Position numbers and translations under genes: made by a program. This document shows positions 1 through 8,115 of a DNA stretch of 64,000 nucleotides, piece after piece. The notes under the pieces are model-generated. The model was given only the letters and a program-made list of their open reading frames with translations. It was not told the DNA's origin and made no database searches. Where the stretch lies: contig JANQRH010000026.1 in NCBI GenBank assembly GCA_028284625.1, forward strand, positions 186,001-250,000. The letters run 5' to 3'. Each line of letters starts with the position of its first letter. The stretch's first letter is position 1. The DNA comes from Afifellaceae bacterium. Its GTDB lineage: Bacteria > Pseudomonadota > Alphaproteobacteria > Rhizobiales > Afifellaceae.

Positions 1-1328
1 TGCATCTGCCGGCGCTCGCTGACGCGCATGTTGCGTTGATGGATATCGATCCGGGCCGGCTGGCGGAATCGGAGCTGGTCGTCACGAAGCTCATCGCGTC
101 GACCGGAGCGAGCGCGAGCGTTTCGACGCATACCGACCGCCGCCCCGCGCTCGACGGCGCCGACTTCGTCATCGTCGCCTTTCAGATCGGCGGCTATGAC
201 CCCTGCACAATCACTGACTTTGAGGTGCCCAAGCGTTTCGGGCTGCGTCAGACCATCGCCGATACGCTCGGCATCGGCGGTATCATGCGCGGCCTCAGAA
301 CCGTCCCGCATCTGTGGGCGCTCTGCGCTGACATGGCCGAGCTCTGCCCCGACGCCATTCTGCTGCAATACGTCAATCCGATGGCCATCAACACCTGGGC
401 CATTGCCGCGCGTTATCCCGCGATCCGCCAGGTCGGGCTTTGCCACTCCGTGCAGCACACGGCCGCGGAACTGGCGCGCGACCTCGATATCCCGGTCGAG
501 CGCCTCAGATATCGGGTTGCTGGCATCAACCACATCGCGTTCTTCCTGCGGCTTGAGGAGCAGCTTGCAGACGGCACGCATCGCGACCTCTACCCGGCCT
601 TGCGGGAGGGCTATCGCGCCGGGCGGATTCCGCTTCCCTCGGCGTGGAACCCGCGCTGCCCCAACCGCGTGCGCTACGAGATGATGATGCGGCTCGGCTA
701 CTTCGTCACGGAGAGTTCTGAGCACTTCGCCGAATATGTGCCGTGGTTCATCAAGCGCGACCGGCCGGACTTGATCGAACGCTTCGGCATTCCGCTCGAC
801 GAATACCCCCAACGCTGCATCGAACAGATCGAGCGCTGGCACGATGAATTGGAGACTTACCGGGCAAGCGATACGATTGAGGTCGCCCGCTCTGATGAAT
901 ACGCCGCCACGATCATGAACGCTGTGGTGACGAACGGGCCGGCCACAATCTACGGCAATGTCGCAAACAACCACCTCATCCCGCAGCTTCCCGAGGGCTG
1001 CGCGGTCGAGGTTCCCTGCCTCGTGGACGCCAACGGCATTCAGCCCACCGCCGGCCACGAATTGCCCCCGCAGCTCGTGGCGCTGATGCGCACCAGCATC
1101 AATGTGCAGGAACTGGTCGTCGCGGCGCTGATGGAGGAGCGGCGCGATCACATCTATCACGCCGCCATGATGGACCCGCACACCGCCGCGGAGCTCGATC
1201 TCGATCAGATCCACGACATGGTGGACGCCCTGCTTGAGGCGCATGGCGACTGGCTGCCGCAATGGGCGCGCCCGTCCGCGACGCTGTCCGTCAACAATGA
1301 GGCAACTCGACGTGCTCAACAGCGATAG
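1..1328 (+). CDS. GH4-family alpha-galactosidase/alpha-glucosidase, 5' partial
   Basis: C-terminal part of a glycoside hydrolase family 4 enzyme (MelA-like), which cleaves alpha-glycosides by an NAD- and metal-dependent redox mechanism in the cytoplasm. The frame is open from base 3, before the first possible start at 36/39, and already encodes the LMDID segment that follows the Rossmann strand in this family, so the N-terminal NAD-binding glycine motif lies outside the window. GLCHS (metal-ligand Cys) and GINH (His ligand) are both present, as expected of an active enzyme. Its 3' end overlaps the aldo/keto reductase gene by 32 bases, which suggests co-expression. The substrate cannot be fixed from sequence. 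It is cut by the window edge and is not a pseudogene. Confidence 0.88.
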   Translation, partial: HLPALADAHVALMDIDPGRLAESELVVTKLIASTGASASVSTHTDRRPALDGADFVIVAFQIGGYDPCTITDFEVPKRFGLRQTIADTLGIGGIMRGLRTVPHLWALCADMAELCPDAILLQYVNPMAINTWAIAARYPAIRQVGLCHSVQHTAAELARDLDIPVERLRYRVAGINHIAFFLRLEEQLADGTHRDLYPALREGYRAGRIPLPSAWNPRCPNRVRYEMMMRLGYFVTESSEHFAEYVPWFIKRDRPDLIERFGIPLDEYPQRCIEQIERWHDELETYRASDTIEVARSDEYAATIMNAVVTNGPATIYGNVANNHLIPQLPEGCAVEVPCLVDANGIQPTAGHELPPQLVALMRTSINVQELVVAALMEERRDHIYHAAMMDPHTAAELDLDQIHDMVDALLEAHGDWLPQWARPSATLSVNNEATRRAQQR

Positions 1329-2265
1329 CCCGCCGCGCGTGCCACGACGTTCGCTGCCCGGCGTGGACCGGCCGGTCTCCGCCCTCATCATGGGCTGCGA
1401 CAACAAGGAGACGCTGGCCGAAGCGACGCCGGTCTGGGACGCCTGGATCGAGGCCGGCGGCAACGCCTTTGACACCGCCTATGTCTATGGCGACGGGCGT
1501 CACGAAGCCGTTTTGGGCGAGTGGATTGCGGCGCGCGGAACAGCCGACGATATCGTGGTCACCGCCAAGGGTGCCCACACGCCGCATTGCACGCCCGATG
1601 CGATCGGCGAGCAGCTCGCCGTCTCCCTGGAGCGCCTCCGTCTGGAGAGTGTGCCGATTTACGTCATGCATCGCGACAATCCCGATGTGCCGGTCGGCGA
1701 ATTCGTGGACGCGCTCAATCGGCTGCGCGAGGCCGGCAAGATCGGTATTTTCGGCGGCTCCAACTGGACCATTGAGCGGTTTGCCGAAGCCAACGCCTAT
1801 GCCCGGTCGCGCGCGCTGGAGCCGTTTCGCATCCTCAACAACAACCTCTCATTGGCCGTGATGGAACAGCCGGTATGGCCCGGCTGCGTGACATCGAACA
1901 ATGAGGAGACGCTTGCTTTCTTGACCAAGAACGAGGTCATCCACTTCTCCTGGTCGTCGCAGGCGCGTGGCTACTTCTTGCCGGAGGACCTGCGCAGCCG
2001 CCTGCCGGCCGATACCGGCCCTGAGGCGTGCTTCGGCAGCGAGCGAAACGCCGAGCGCCGCCGCCGCGCCGAGCAACTGGCCGATGAGCGAGGCGTTGTG
2101 GCGCACAATGTCGCCACGGCCTGGGTGCTGGCCCAGCCGTTCCCGTCCTTTGCGTTGATCGGTCCGCGCACGGTTGACGAGATCGCCTCGACATTGCCGG
2201 CGCTGGCGCTTGAGCTGACGCCGGACGAGGTGGCCTGGCTCAATCTGGAGCGCGATAGTCGCTAG
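1297..2265 (+). CDS. aldo/keto reductase
   Basis: Cytoplasmic NAD(P)H-dependent oxidoreductase of the aldo/keto reductase superfamily, 322 residues. The catalytic tetrad is readable: D59 and Y64 in FDTAYVYG, K91 in TAKG and H125 in MHRD. The frame is open further upstream, but the ATG at 1297 is the first that gives a normal N-terminus and it sits inside the end of the GH4 gene. Position behind a glycosidase suggests a sugar or sugar-derived substrate (inference). The stop codon TAG falls on the first bases of repeat family A. Confidence 0.85.
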   Translation: MRQLDVLNSDSPPRVPRRSLPGVDRPVSALIMGCDNKETLAEATPVWDAWIEAGGNAFDTAYVYGDGRHEAVLGEWIAARGTADDIVVTAKGAHTPHCTPDAIGEQLAVSLERLRLESVPIYVMHRDNPDVPVGEFVDALNRLREAGKIGIFGGSNWTIERFAEANAYARSRALEPFRILNNNLSLAVMEQPVWPGCVTSNNEETLAFLTKNEVIHFSWSSQARGYFLPEDLRSRLPADTGPEACFGSERNAERRRRAEQLADERGVVAHNVATAWVLAQPFPSFALIGPRTVDEIASTLPALALELTPDEVAWLNLERDSR

Positions 2266-2347
2266 AGCATGATCCCGAAAAGTGGGAACCGGTTCTTCGG
2301 ATGAGATCATGATCCAAACAAGAGACGGAGCCCTTAGGCTCTAGAGC
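2263..2347. repeat. dispersed palindromic repeat, family A, copy 1
   Basis: Begins TAGAGCATGATCCCGAAAAG and continues to GATCATGATCC, so the ends form an imperfect inverted repeat, followed by a GAGCCCTTAGGCTC palindrome. Related copies lie at 3344 and 42648. Elements of this form are abundant in Rhizobiales genomes. The first three bases supply the stop codon of the upstream reductase. Confidence 0.8.
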
Positions 2348-2449
2348 GCGGCGACCTCGCATCCACATATCTCCCGCTTGCCTTCGGCGCAGCGCACGCC
2401 TACCCACCAGAGCGGCGCGGGCCGCGCCGCACCGGCAGGAGACATCAAG

Positions 2450-3346
2450 ATGAAAGCAGGCGTCATTGGACTGGGCGACATGGGCTCCGGTCTTGCCAAG
2501 AACCTGATCGCCGCGGGGTTCGAAACCGTCGGTCTTGATCTGGACGCAGCCCGCATGGCCGCCTTCACCGAGCTCGGTGGTCGGCCCGCCGCATCGGCGG
2601 CGGAGGTCGGCGCCAACGCAACATTCGTCTTCGTCATGGTGATGAACGGCACGCAGGCGAAATCCGTCATCCTCGGCGACCGCGAAGGGGAGGGCCTGCG
2701 GGCCACGATGGCACCGGGCGGCGTGATCCTTCTCACCGCGACGATCAAGACCGTTGAGGCGCGGGAGATCGCCGCCGCTCTGGAGAGCAGCGGCCTGCAC
2801 CTGATCGATGCGCCCGTCACCGGCGGTTTCGCCGGCGCGCAAGGCGGGACCCTGACCTTGATGGCCGCCGGCACGGACGAGGCGATGGAAGCGGGCCGGC
2901 CCGCCATGGAGGCCGTCGGCAGCACCATCCATCGCGTCGGCGATACGTTCGGTGAAGGTCAGACCATGAAGGCCTGCCTTCAGTCGCTGATCGGCGCGAT
3001 CTTCTCAGCCACCTTCGAGGCGACGGTCCTTGCCGCAAAAGCCGGCGTTTCTCCGCAGGCGCTCTACGACGTGTTCACCACCTCAGGCGCTGGCTGCGGT
3101 GTCGTCAAGATGTCGCTTGCCAACATTGTCGACGGTAAGTTCTCCCGCACCGGCAGCCACATCAACACGATGCATAAGGATCTGACGATCACGCTCGATC
3201 TGGCGCGCGATCTGGGTGTGCCGCTTTTTACCGCGAGCACGGCGATGCAGCTCTTTGAGGCCGGCAAGACCAAGCACCCCGATGGCGACAATTGGGCGAC
3301 CACCCAGGTGCTTGAGGAGATCGTCGGCGCCAAGCTCCGCCGCTAG
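2450..3346 (+). CDS. NAD(P)-dependent beta-hydroxyacid dehydrogenase (3-hydroxyisobutyrate dehydrogenase family)
   Basis: Cytoplasmic 298-residue oxidoreductase that should oxidise a 3-hydroxy acid at the expense of NAD(P). The N-terminal Rossmann motif GLGDMG is at 7-12, the substrate-binding DAPVTGG at 120-126 and the catalytic lysine K174 in QTMKACLQ. The latter resembles the L-threonate dehydrogenase (LtnD) branch more than classical MmsB, so a sugar-acid substrate is plausible. The ATG at 2450 is preferred over upstream starts because of the AGGAG at about 2437. It follows the GH4 and reductase genes across a family A repeat and ends on another. Confidence 0.82.
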   Translation: MKAGVIGLGDMGSGLAKNLIAAGFETVGLDLDAARMAAFTELGGRPAASAAEVGANATFVFVMVMNGTQAKSVILGDREGEGLRATMAPGGVILLTATIKTVEAREIAAALESSGLHLIDAPVTGGFAGAQGGTLTLMAAGTDEAMEAGRPAMEAVGSTIHRVGDTFGEGQTMKACLQSLIGAIFSATFEATVLAAKAGVSPQALYDVFTTSGAGCGVVKMSLANIVDGKFSRTGSHINTMHKDLTITLDLARDLGVPLFTASTAMQLFEAGKTKHPDGDNWATTQVLEEIVGAKLRR

Positions 3347-3446
3347 AGCATGATCCCGAAAAGTGGGCACCATCTTTTCGGATAAGATCATGCTCCAGAA
3401 AAAACGATAGGGCCTCCATTCTGATTCCATCAGAATGGATAGGGCG
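3344..3446. repeat. dispersed palindromic repeat, family A, copy 2
   Basis: Starts TAGAGCATGATCCCGAAAAG, which again supplies the stop codon of the preceding gene. It continues through GATAAGATCATGCTCC and ends in a second hairpin at 3416-3438. It fills the whole gap between two convergent genes. Confidence 0.8.
3416..3438. terminator. hairpin between convergent genes, possible terminator
   Basis: Perfect 9-bp stem CCATTCTGA / TCAGAATGG with a 5-nt loop, inside the family A element and between two convergent coding regions. On the minus strand a T-run follows about 9 bases after the stem, so it is not a textbook intrinsic terminator. A transcription-end role is inferred from position. Confidence 0.4.
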
Positions 3447-4070
3447 CTAGCCCGCCTTCTTCGCGACGATGAACACGGCTTTACCCTTGGCCGGCTGCCA
3501 TTTGTAATCGATCGCGAAGCCGGCCTTGATCAGACTGTCTTCAAGCTGCTCGACCGTGAAGCTGCGGATCAGCGGCAGCAGGCCGAAGCGCTGCGTGATC
3601 GGCGAAACGAGCGCCAGAAGCTTGAATACGCCGCCGACGCAGGTCGTGCTGGAGATGAAGACGCCGCCCGGCTTGAGCATCCGGTGAACCTTGGCGATCG
3701 CCGCGTCGCGGCTCTTCACCAGGTGCAGGATGCTCATGCCCATCACCACATCGAACGTCCCGTCGGCGACGCTGAACTCGTCGATCCCCGTCTGCTGAAA
3801 CGTGACGTTGGTGATCTCCGCTTCCTCGGCCTTGTGTTGACCGATCTCCAGCATTTTCGAGGAGATGTCGGTGGCAAGAATGTGCTTCACATAAGGCGCG
3901 TGGGCGATTGCCGTTGACCCCGTCCCGCAGCCAAACTCCAGCACCTCCATGTCCGGCCTGAGATAGCCGCGCGTGACCTCCAGCTTTGTCTGGTAGGCGG
4001 CTTCGTCCGCGACAGGCTGCTTGGCGTAGCGCTCCGCAATCTTGTCCCAGAACCGGCTGTCTTGCGTCAT
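3447..4070 (-). CDS. class I SAM-dependent methyltransferase
   Basis: Soluble methyltransferase of 207 residues with the Rossmann-like SAM fold. Motif I reads LEFGCGTG, followed by the acidic DIS after strand 2 and a GTFDVV / HRMLKPGG segment typical of the UbiE/Methyltransf_11 group. The acceptor is not predictable. The ATG at 4070 has GAAGG at good spacing; a GTG at 4082 in the same frame would add four residues. It lies just downstream of a four-helix membrane protein gene on the same strand and is probably co-transcribed with it. Confidence 0.82.
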   Translation of the reverse strand: MTQDSRFWDKIAERYAKQPVADEAAYQTKLEVTRGYLRPDMEVLEFGCGTGSTAIAHAPYVKHILATDISSKMLEIGQHKAEEAEITNVTFQQTGIDEFSVADGTFDVVMGMSILHLVKSRDAAIAKVHRMLKPGGVFISSTTCVGGVFKLLALVSPITQRFGLLPLIRSFTVEQLEDSLIKAGFAIDYKWQPAKGKAVFIVAKKAG

Positions 4071-4085
4071 TGCCGCCTTCACGTT

Positions 4086-4520
4086 TCAGGTCGTCGGACC
4101 GGTCCAAGCCACCAGAATGGCAATCAGGCCGGTCAGGATGTTCGCACCGCACCAGACCGCCCGAAAAGCGTCGGACTGTAGCTGGTGCCCGGCAGCCCTG
4201 CGATCGGCTTCCCAGAACCACGAGCTCACACCGTGATAGAGCAAGATCGCGCCGGGAATCCAAGCCAGCTTGTAGGCCCATCCGGCATCAAGAATGAGCC
4301 CGATCGCCGCGATCGGATAGATCCAGCCGATCAACACATCGGCAATCGCCGTCCCGTGCTCATATGGATAGTAGTCGGGTGGAGCGACTTTTTCCTGCAG
4401 CCCGAGCCGCAGCGCCGTGTCCCAGCTCACGACCGAGACAAGCTGGCCGACGAAATGAAAACCGAAGCCGACGATGAGGATCAGAACGCCGGCGAAGATG
4501 TTGGCGTATGGGAAGAGCAT
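4086..4520 (-). CDS. small integral membrane protein, unknown function
   Basis: 144-residue protein with about four hydrophobic segments: near the N-terminus after MLFPYANIF, around GWIYPIAAIGLIL, around KLAWIPGAILLY, and the C-terminal ILTGLIAILVAW. The start at 4520 follows GAGGAGAG on the minus strand; the longer frame to 4571 has no better start. It is separated by a few bases from the methyltransferase gene, so the two probably form one transcript. I recognise no family. The 239 bases upstream (4521-4759), shared with the divergent spondin gene, show no further gene. Confidence 0.65.
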   Translation of the reverse strand: MLFPYANIFAGVLILIVGFGFHFVGQLVSVVSWDTALRLGLQEKVAPPDYYPYEHGTAIADVLIGWIYPIAAIGLILDAGWAYKLAWIPGAILLYHGVSSWFWEADRRAAGHQLQSDAFRAVWCGANILTGLIAILVAWTGPTT

Positions 4521-4759
4521 CGTTCTCTCCTCTATGGCATGGCGGTCACCAACAACGGTTCGGGCCGGCACATCGTGATCTGCCTCAAAAGCAAGGCGAA
4601 TTGCCGCCGCTTTGCGCCTCTACGCTCGCCCGGATTGCGGCGAAGCGTGATCGCCGGTGAGCGAGCGTGACTTCGGCCGGCAGCCCCACCTTGATAGAAG
4701 CGCCAGCACATTATGGGCGCTGTTCTGAAGACTAAGGCGCCCGAACAGGAGGAGACGCC

Positions 4760-5407
4760 ATGGCCATCCGAACCATTGTCTTGCTCGCCGCCGCACTGGC
4801 GCTTGCCGCGCCGGCGGCCGCCCAGGAGACCGCCAAATACCGCCTCGATATCGATGCGACCTGGTCGGAAGAGACGCATCCGTTTCAGTTCTGGCAGGGC
4901 GCGCATCTGAGCCGCATGCGCGGCGCCACGCATAATAGCCGCTACACGCTCTTCGCCGACGGCCGAACCGCCTCAAGCGGTCTCCAATCGCTGGCGGAGC
5001 GCGGGCGCATCGACATCCTTCTCGCCGAGATGGAGGACGCCAAGGAGCGCGGCCGGCTCGACGCGATCTTCGAGGCGGAGGGCATCGCCGTCCCCGGCAC
5101 GATGACCGCCACCTTCACCGTAAGCGAGGAACACAGCCTCGTGTCCTTCGCCACCATGCTTGCACCGAGCCCCGATTGGTTCACCGGCGGCGCCTCCGTG
5201 CCGCTCTACGCCGACGGCGCATGGGTGGATCGTGTGGAGTTGATCCTCTGGCCATGGGACGCCGGCACCGACAACGGCACGACCTGGACGGCCGAAAACG
5301 ACGAGACGCAGCCGCGCGAATCGACGCGGCTCCTGCTTTCGCCCTTCTTCTTCGATCGCGACGGGTTGAAGCCGCTCGGCACTGCGACCATCGTGCGGGT
5401 GGAGTAG
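4760..5407 (+). CDS. secreted spondin-domain protein
   Basis: 215-residue exported protein. An N-terminal signal peptide (hydrophobic stretch IVLLAAALALAAPAAA, likely cleavage after AQ) is followed by a single Spondin_N-like domain. Marks seen are the early YRLDIDATWSEETHP, the SLVSFATMLAPSPDWF segment, and WPWDAGTDNGTTW with its acidic residues, a metal-binding region in spondin F-spondin domains. Bacterial spondin proteins have no well-defined role; extracellular or periplasmic binding is an inference. The gene starts 238 bases after the divergent membrane protein gene and ends only 11 bases before the large iron-sulfur/ThDP fusion, so the two may share a transcript. Confidence 0.75.
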   Translation: MAIRTIVLLAAALALAAPAAAQETAKYRLDIDATWSEETHPFQFWQGAHLSRMRGATHNSRYTLFADGRTASSGLQSLAERGRIDILLAEMEDAKERGRLDAIFEAEGIAVPGTMTATFTVSEEHSLVSFATMLAPSPDWFTGGASVPLYADGAWVDRVELILWPWDAGTDNGTTWTAENDETQPRESTRLLLSPFFFDRDGLKPLGTATIVRVE

Positions 5408-5418
5408 GAGGCCCCATC

Positions 5419-8031
5419 ATGTCCGATGCAACGAGCGAGACGCCGGCAATTGCCCTTGAGGACGACGGTCCTCTTAAGGTCACCGGCGTCAAGACCTTGA
5501 CGAATTCGCGCGGCGAGCCGGTCAAGGTCCGCGAGACGATGTATCTTTGTCGCTGCGGCGCATCGAAGAACAAGCCGTTTTGCGACGGCACACACAAGGC
5601 GATCGGGTTCACCGGCGCCAGGTCGGACGACCACCTGCCTGACAAGCTTGACCGCTACGAGGGTCGTTCGATCACAGTCCTCGACAATCGCAGTGTGTGT
5701 TCCCACGCCGGCTTCTGCACGTCCGGCCTGCCAAAGGTCTGGCGTTCAAGCACCGAGCCGTGGATCGACCCCGATGCCGCGACGGCCGACGAGATCATCG
5801 GCATCGTCAGAAAATGCCCCTCCGGCGCGCTTGCTTACGCTGTGGATGGCAAAGTGGAGACCGACTTTTTCGGCGACGCGGAAATACACATCTCCCGCGA
5901 CGGGCCGTATTTCGTGCGCGGCCACATCGCGCTTCAGGACGTGGCGAAGGGCGAGGGCGCCAGCAACGAGCACTACGCGCTCTGCCGCTGCGGCCAATCG
6001 CGTAACAAGCCCTTCTGCGACGGCTCACATTGGTATGCCGCCTTCCGCGACGACGAGGCGATTACGATCTCCGCCGCCAACAAGGCAGCCGACGCCGGCG
6101 AGGAGCAGTGGATCGCCGTCATGGCCGCTGACGCGCTCGCCGAAGGCGAGGTGCACACCGCCACAATTGGCGAGACGCAAGCCGCAATCGTGCGCACCGC
6201 GGACGGTGTCTTTGCGCTGAACGCCAGGTGCCCGCACCAGGGCGGACCGCTGCACGAGGGCCAAGCTTGCGATGGGGCGCTGCAATGCCCCTGGCACGGC
6301 TACAAATTCGATCTGAAGACCGGCCGCGGCATCGGCAACGACGATCGCGCCGAGCCGATCAAGGTGCGCGAGCAGGATGGTCAGATTGAGCTTCTCGCGC
6401 CGAAGCCGAAGCACAGTCCTTGGACGGTCAGCCACGTCATCGCCGAGACGTTGGCGGAGTGGGGCGTCGATACTGTTTTCGGCATGGTCGGCCACTCCAA
6501 TCTCGGCCTGGCCGAAGCGATCCGCGTCCAGGAGAAGAAGGGCGCGATGCGCTACTTCGGTATCCGCCACGAGGGTGCCGCCGCGTTCGCCGCGTCGGGC
6601 TACGCCAAGGCCACCGGGAAGCCGGCCGCGTGTCTCGCCATCGCCGGTCCCGGCGCGACCAATCTCCTGACCGGTCTCTGGGATGCCAAGATGGACCGCG
6701 CGCCGGTTATCGCGCTGACCGGGCAGGTCAACACGCAGGTGCTTGGCCCTGGCGCGTTTCAGGAGATCGATCTCGCCTCCGCCTTTGAAGCGGTTGCCGC
6801 CTTCAGCCAGACGGTGCTGCACGATTCCGACCCGGCGGAGCTCGCGACGCTCGCCGCCAAGAACGCCATCGTCCAGCGCGACGTCGCCCATCTGATTTTC
6901 CCCGACGAGGTGCAGGTGCTCGACGCCGGCTCCAGCGGCCCGAGCCGGCCGCTCGGACGGCTGGGCGAGACAGAGATCGCGCCGCCCGACGGGCCTTTGA
7001 ACTTCGCCGTCTACCGCATCGCCCGCGCCAAGCGGCCGCTGATCATCGTCGGCTATGGCGCCCGCGACGGTATGGCGGATGTGATTGCGCTGGCGGAGAA
7101 GCTCAACGCGCCGGTGATCACCACCTTCAAGGGGAAGGGCCAGATCGGCGATGATCATCCCTTGGGCGGCGGTGTTCTCGGCCGCAGCGGCACGCCGGTC
7201 GCCTCAACGCTGATGAACGACAGCGATCTTCTCATCGTCTTCGGCGCGTCGTTCTCCAATCACACCGGCATCGCCGCCAACAAGCCGATCATCCAGGTGG
7301 ATTTCGATCGCATGGCGCTCGGCAAGTTCCACCCCGTCAGCGAGGCGGTGTGGGGCGATGTCGGCCTCACAGCGCGGCAGATGGCGGAGCGCCTCGGTTC
7401 CGATATCGCCTGTGCCGATCAGCGCGACACGCTGGCCGGGCTCTGGGCGGATTGGCGCAAAGAAAAAGTGGCACGCACGTCCAAGGGCGACGCAGCGATC
7501 AATGCGCCGCAGATCTTCGCCGCGCTGAGCGAGGTCATGCCGGAAGACGCGGTGATTGCCGTCGATGTCGGAAACAACACCTATTCCTTCGGTCGCTACT
7601 TTGAATGCAGCGGCGGGCAGTCGGTGCTGATGTCGGGCTACCTCGGATCGATCGGCTTCGGCTTTCCTGCCGCCATGGGCGCATGGGCGGCCGTCGGCGA
7701 CGCGCGCAAAGTCGTGGCAATCGCCGGCGATGGCGGCTTCGGCCAATATCTGGCGGAGTTCACCACCGCGGTGAAATACGGGATGAACATCACGCTTGTG
7801 CTCCTGCACAACAAGGAGCTGGCGAAGATTTCCAAAGAGCAGCGCGACGGCGAGTGGCAGGTCTGGCAGACGGCGCTGACCAATCCGGGCTTCGCCGAAT
7901 TCGCCAAGCTGTGCGGTGGCGACGGCGTGCGCGTGGACGATGCGAGCAAGTTGACCGAAGCACTGCGCGCGGGCCTTGCCTCCGACAAGCCCTTTATCGT
8001 GGAGATCATGTCCGACCCGCTGTCGTGGTGA
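5419..8031 (+). CDS. CDGSH / 4Fe-4S / CDGSH / Rieske / ThDP-enzyme fusion protein
   Basis: 870-residue cytoplasmic protein built from modules normally encoded separately. In order: CDGSH cluster 1 (C44, C46, C55, H59); a divergent monocluster 4Fe-4S domain (C94, C100, C133 in RKCPSGAL); CDGSH cluster 2 (C189, C191, C200, H204); a Rieske domain at about 230-325 (C271-x-H273, C290-x2-H293); and from about 333 a full acetolactate synthase/pyruvate oxidase-type ThDP enzyme. The latter has the activating glutamate E385 in RHEGAAAF, a central domain with FSNHTG near 612-617, and a ThDP-binding GDG (770-772) to HN (797-798) motif. ATG 5419 was chosen because it begins the CDGSH domain and follows AGGAGG. 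All cluster ligands are intact. A 2-oxoacid decarboxylase/oxidase passing electrons through the fused clusters is an inference; substrate and acceptor are unknown. No DNA-level break is seen at domain junctions. Confidence 0.88.
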   Translation: MSDATSETPAIALEDDGPLKVTGVKTLTNSRGEPVKVRETMYLCRCGASKNKPFCDGTHKAIGFTGARSDDHLPDKLDRYEGRSITVLDNRSVCSHAGFCTSGLPKVWRSSTEPWIDPDAATADEIIGIVRKCPSGALAYAVDGKVETDFFGDAEIHISRDGPYFVRGHIALQDVAKGEGASNEHYALCRCGQSRNKPFCDGSHWYAAFRDDEAITISAANKAADAGEEQWIAVMAADALAEGEVHTATIGETQAAIVRTADGVFALNARCPHQGGPLHEGQACDGALQCPWHGYKFDLKTGRGIGNDDRAEPIKVREQDGQIELLAPKPKHSPWTVSHVIAETLAEWGVDTVFGMVGHSNLGLAEAIRVQEKKGAMRYFGIRHEGAAAFAASGYAKATGKPAACLAIAGPGATNLLTGLWDAKMDRAPVIALTGQVNTQVLGPGAFQEIDLASAFEAVAAFSQTVLHDSDPAELATLAAKNAIVQRDVAHLIFPDEVQVLDAGSSGPSRPLGRLGETEIAPPDGPLNFAVYRIARAKRPLIIVGYGARDGMADVIALAEKLNAPVITTFKGKGQIGDDHPLGGGVLGRSGTPVASTLMNDSDLLIVFGASFSNHTGIAANKPIIQVDFDRMALGKFHPVSEAVWGDVGLTARQMAERLGSDIACADQRDTLAGLWADWRKEKVARTSKGDAAINAPQIFAALSEVMPEDAVIAVDVGNNTYSFGRYFECSGGQSVLMSGYLGSIGFGFPAAMGAWAAVGDARKVVAIAGDGGFGQYLAEFTTAVKYGMNITLVLLHNKELAKISKEQRDGEWQVWQTALTNPGFAEFAKLCGGDGVRVDDASKLTEALRAGLASDKPFIVEIMSDPLSW

Positions 8032-8115
8032 CGGCTCGTGGCCTGCATCGCCCACGGTCAGCCGAAACAACCGCACAAGCCCACCGCGGCCGGAGAGCGC
8101 CGGCCGCGGCATTAG

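Noticed and set aside
1-1328. GH4 gene as a truncated pseudogene
   Set aside because: The frame is open through the window edge and already in register with the family, so the missing N-terminus is outside the window.
6025-7158. 377-codon minus-strand frame inside the ThDP fusion gene
   Set aside because: Complement of a strongly supported coding region; no start signal and no recognisable motif.
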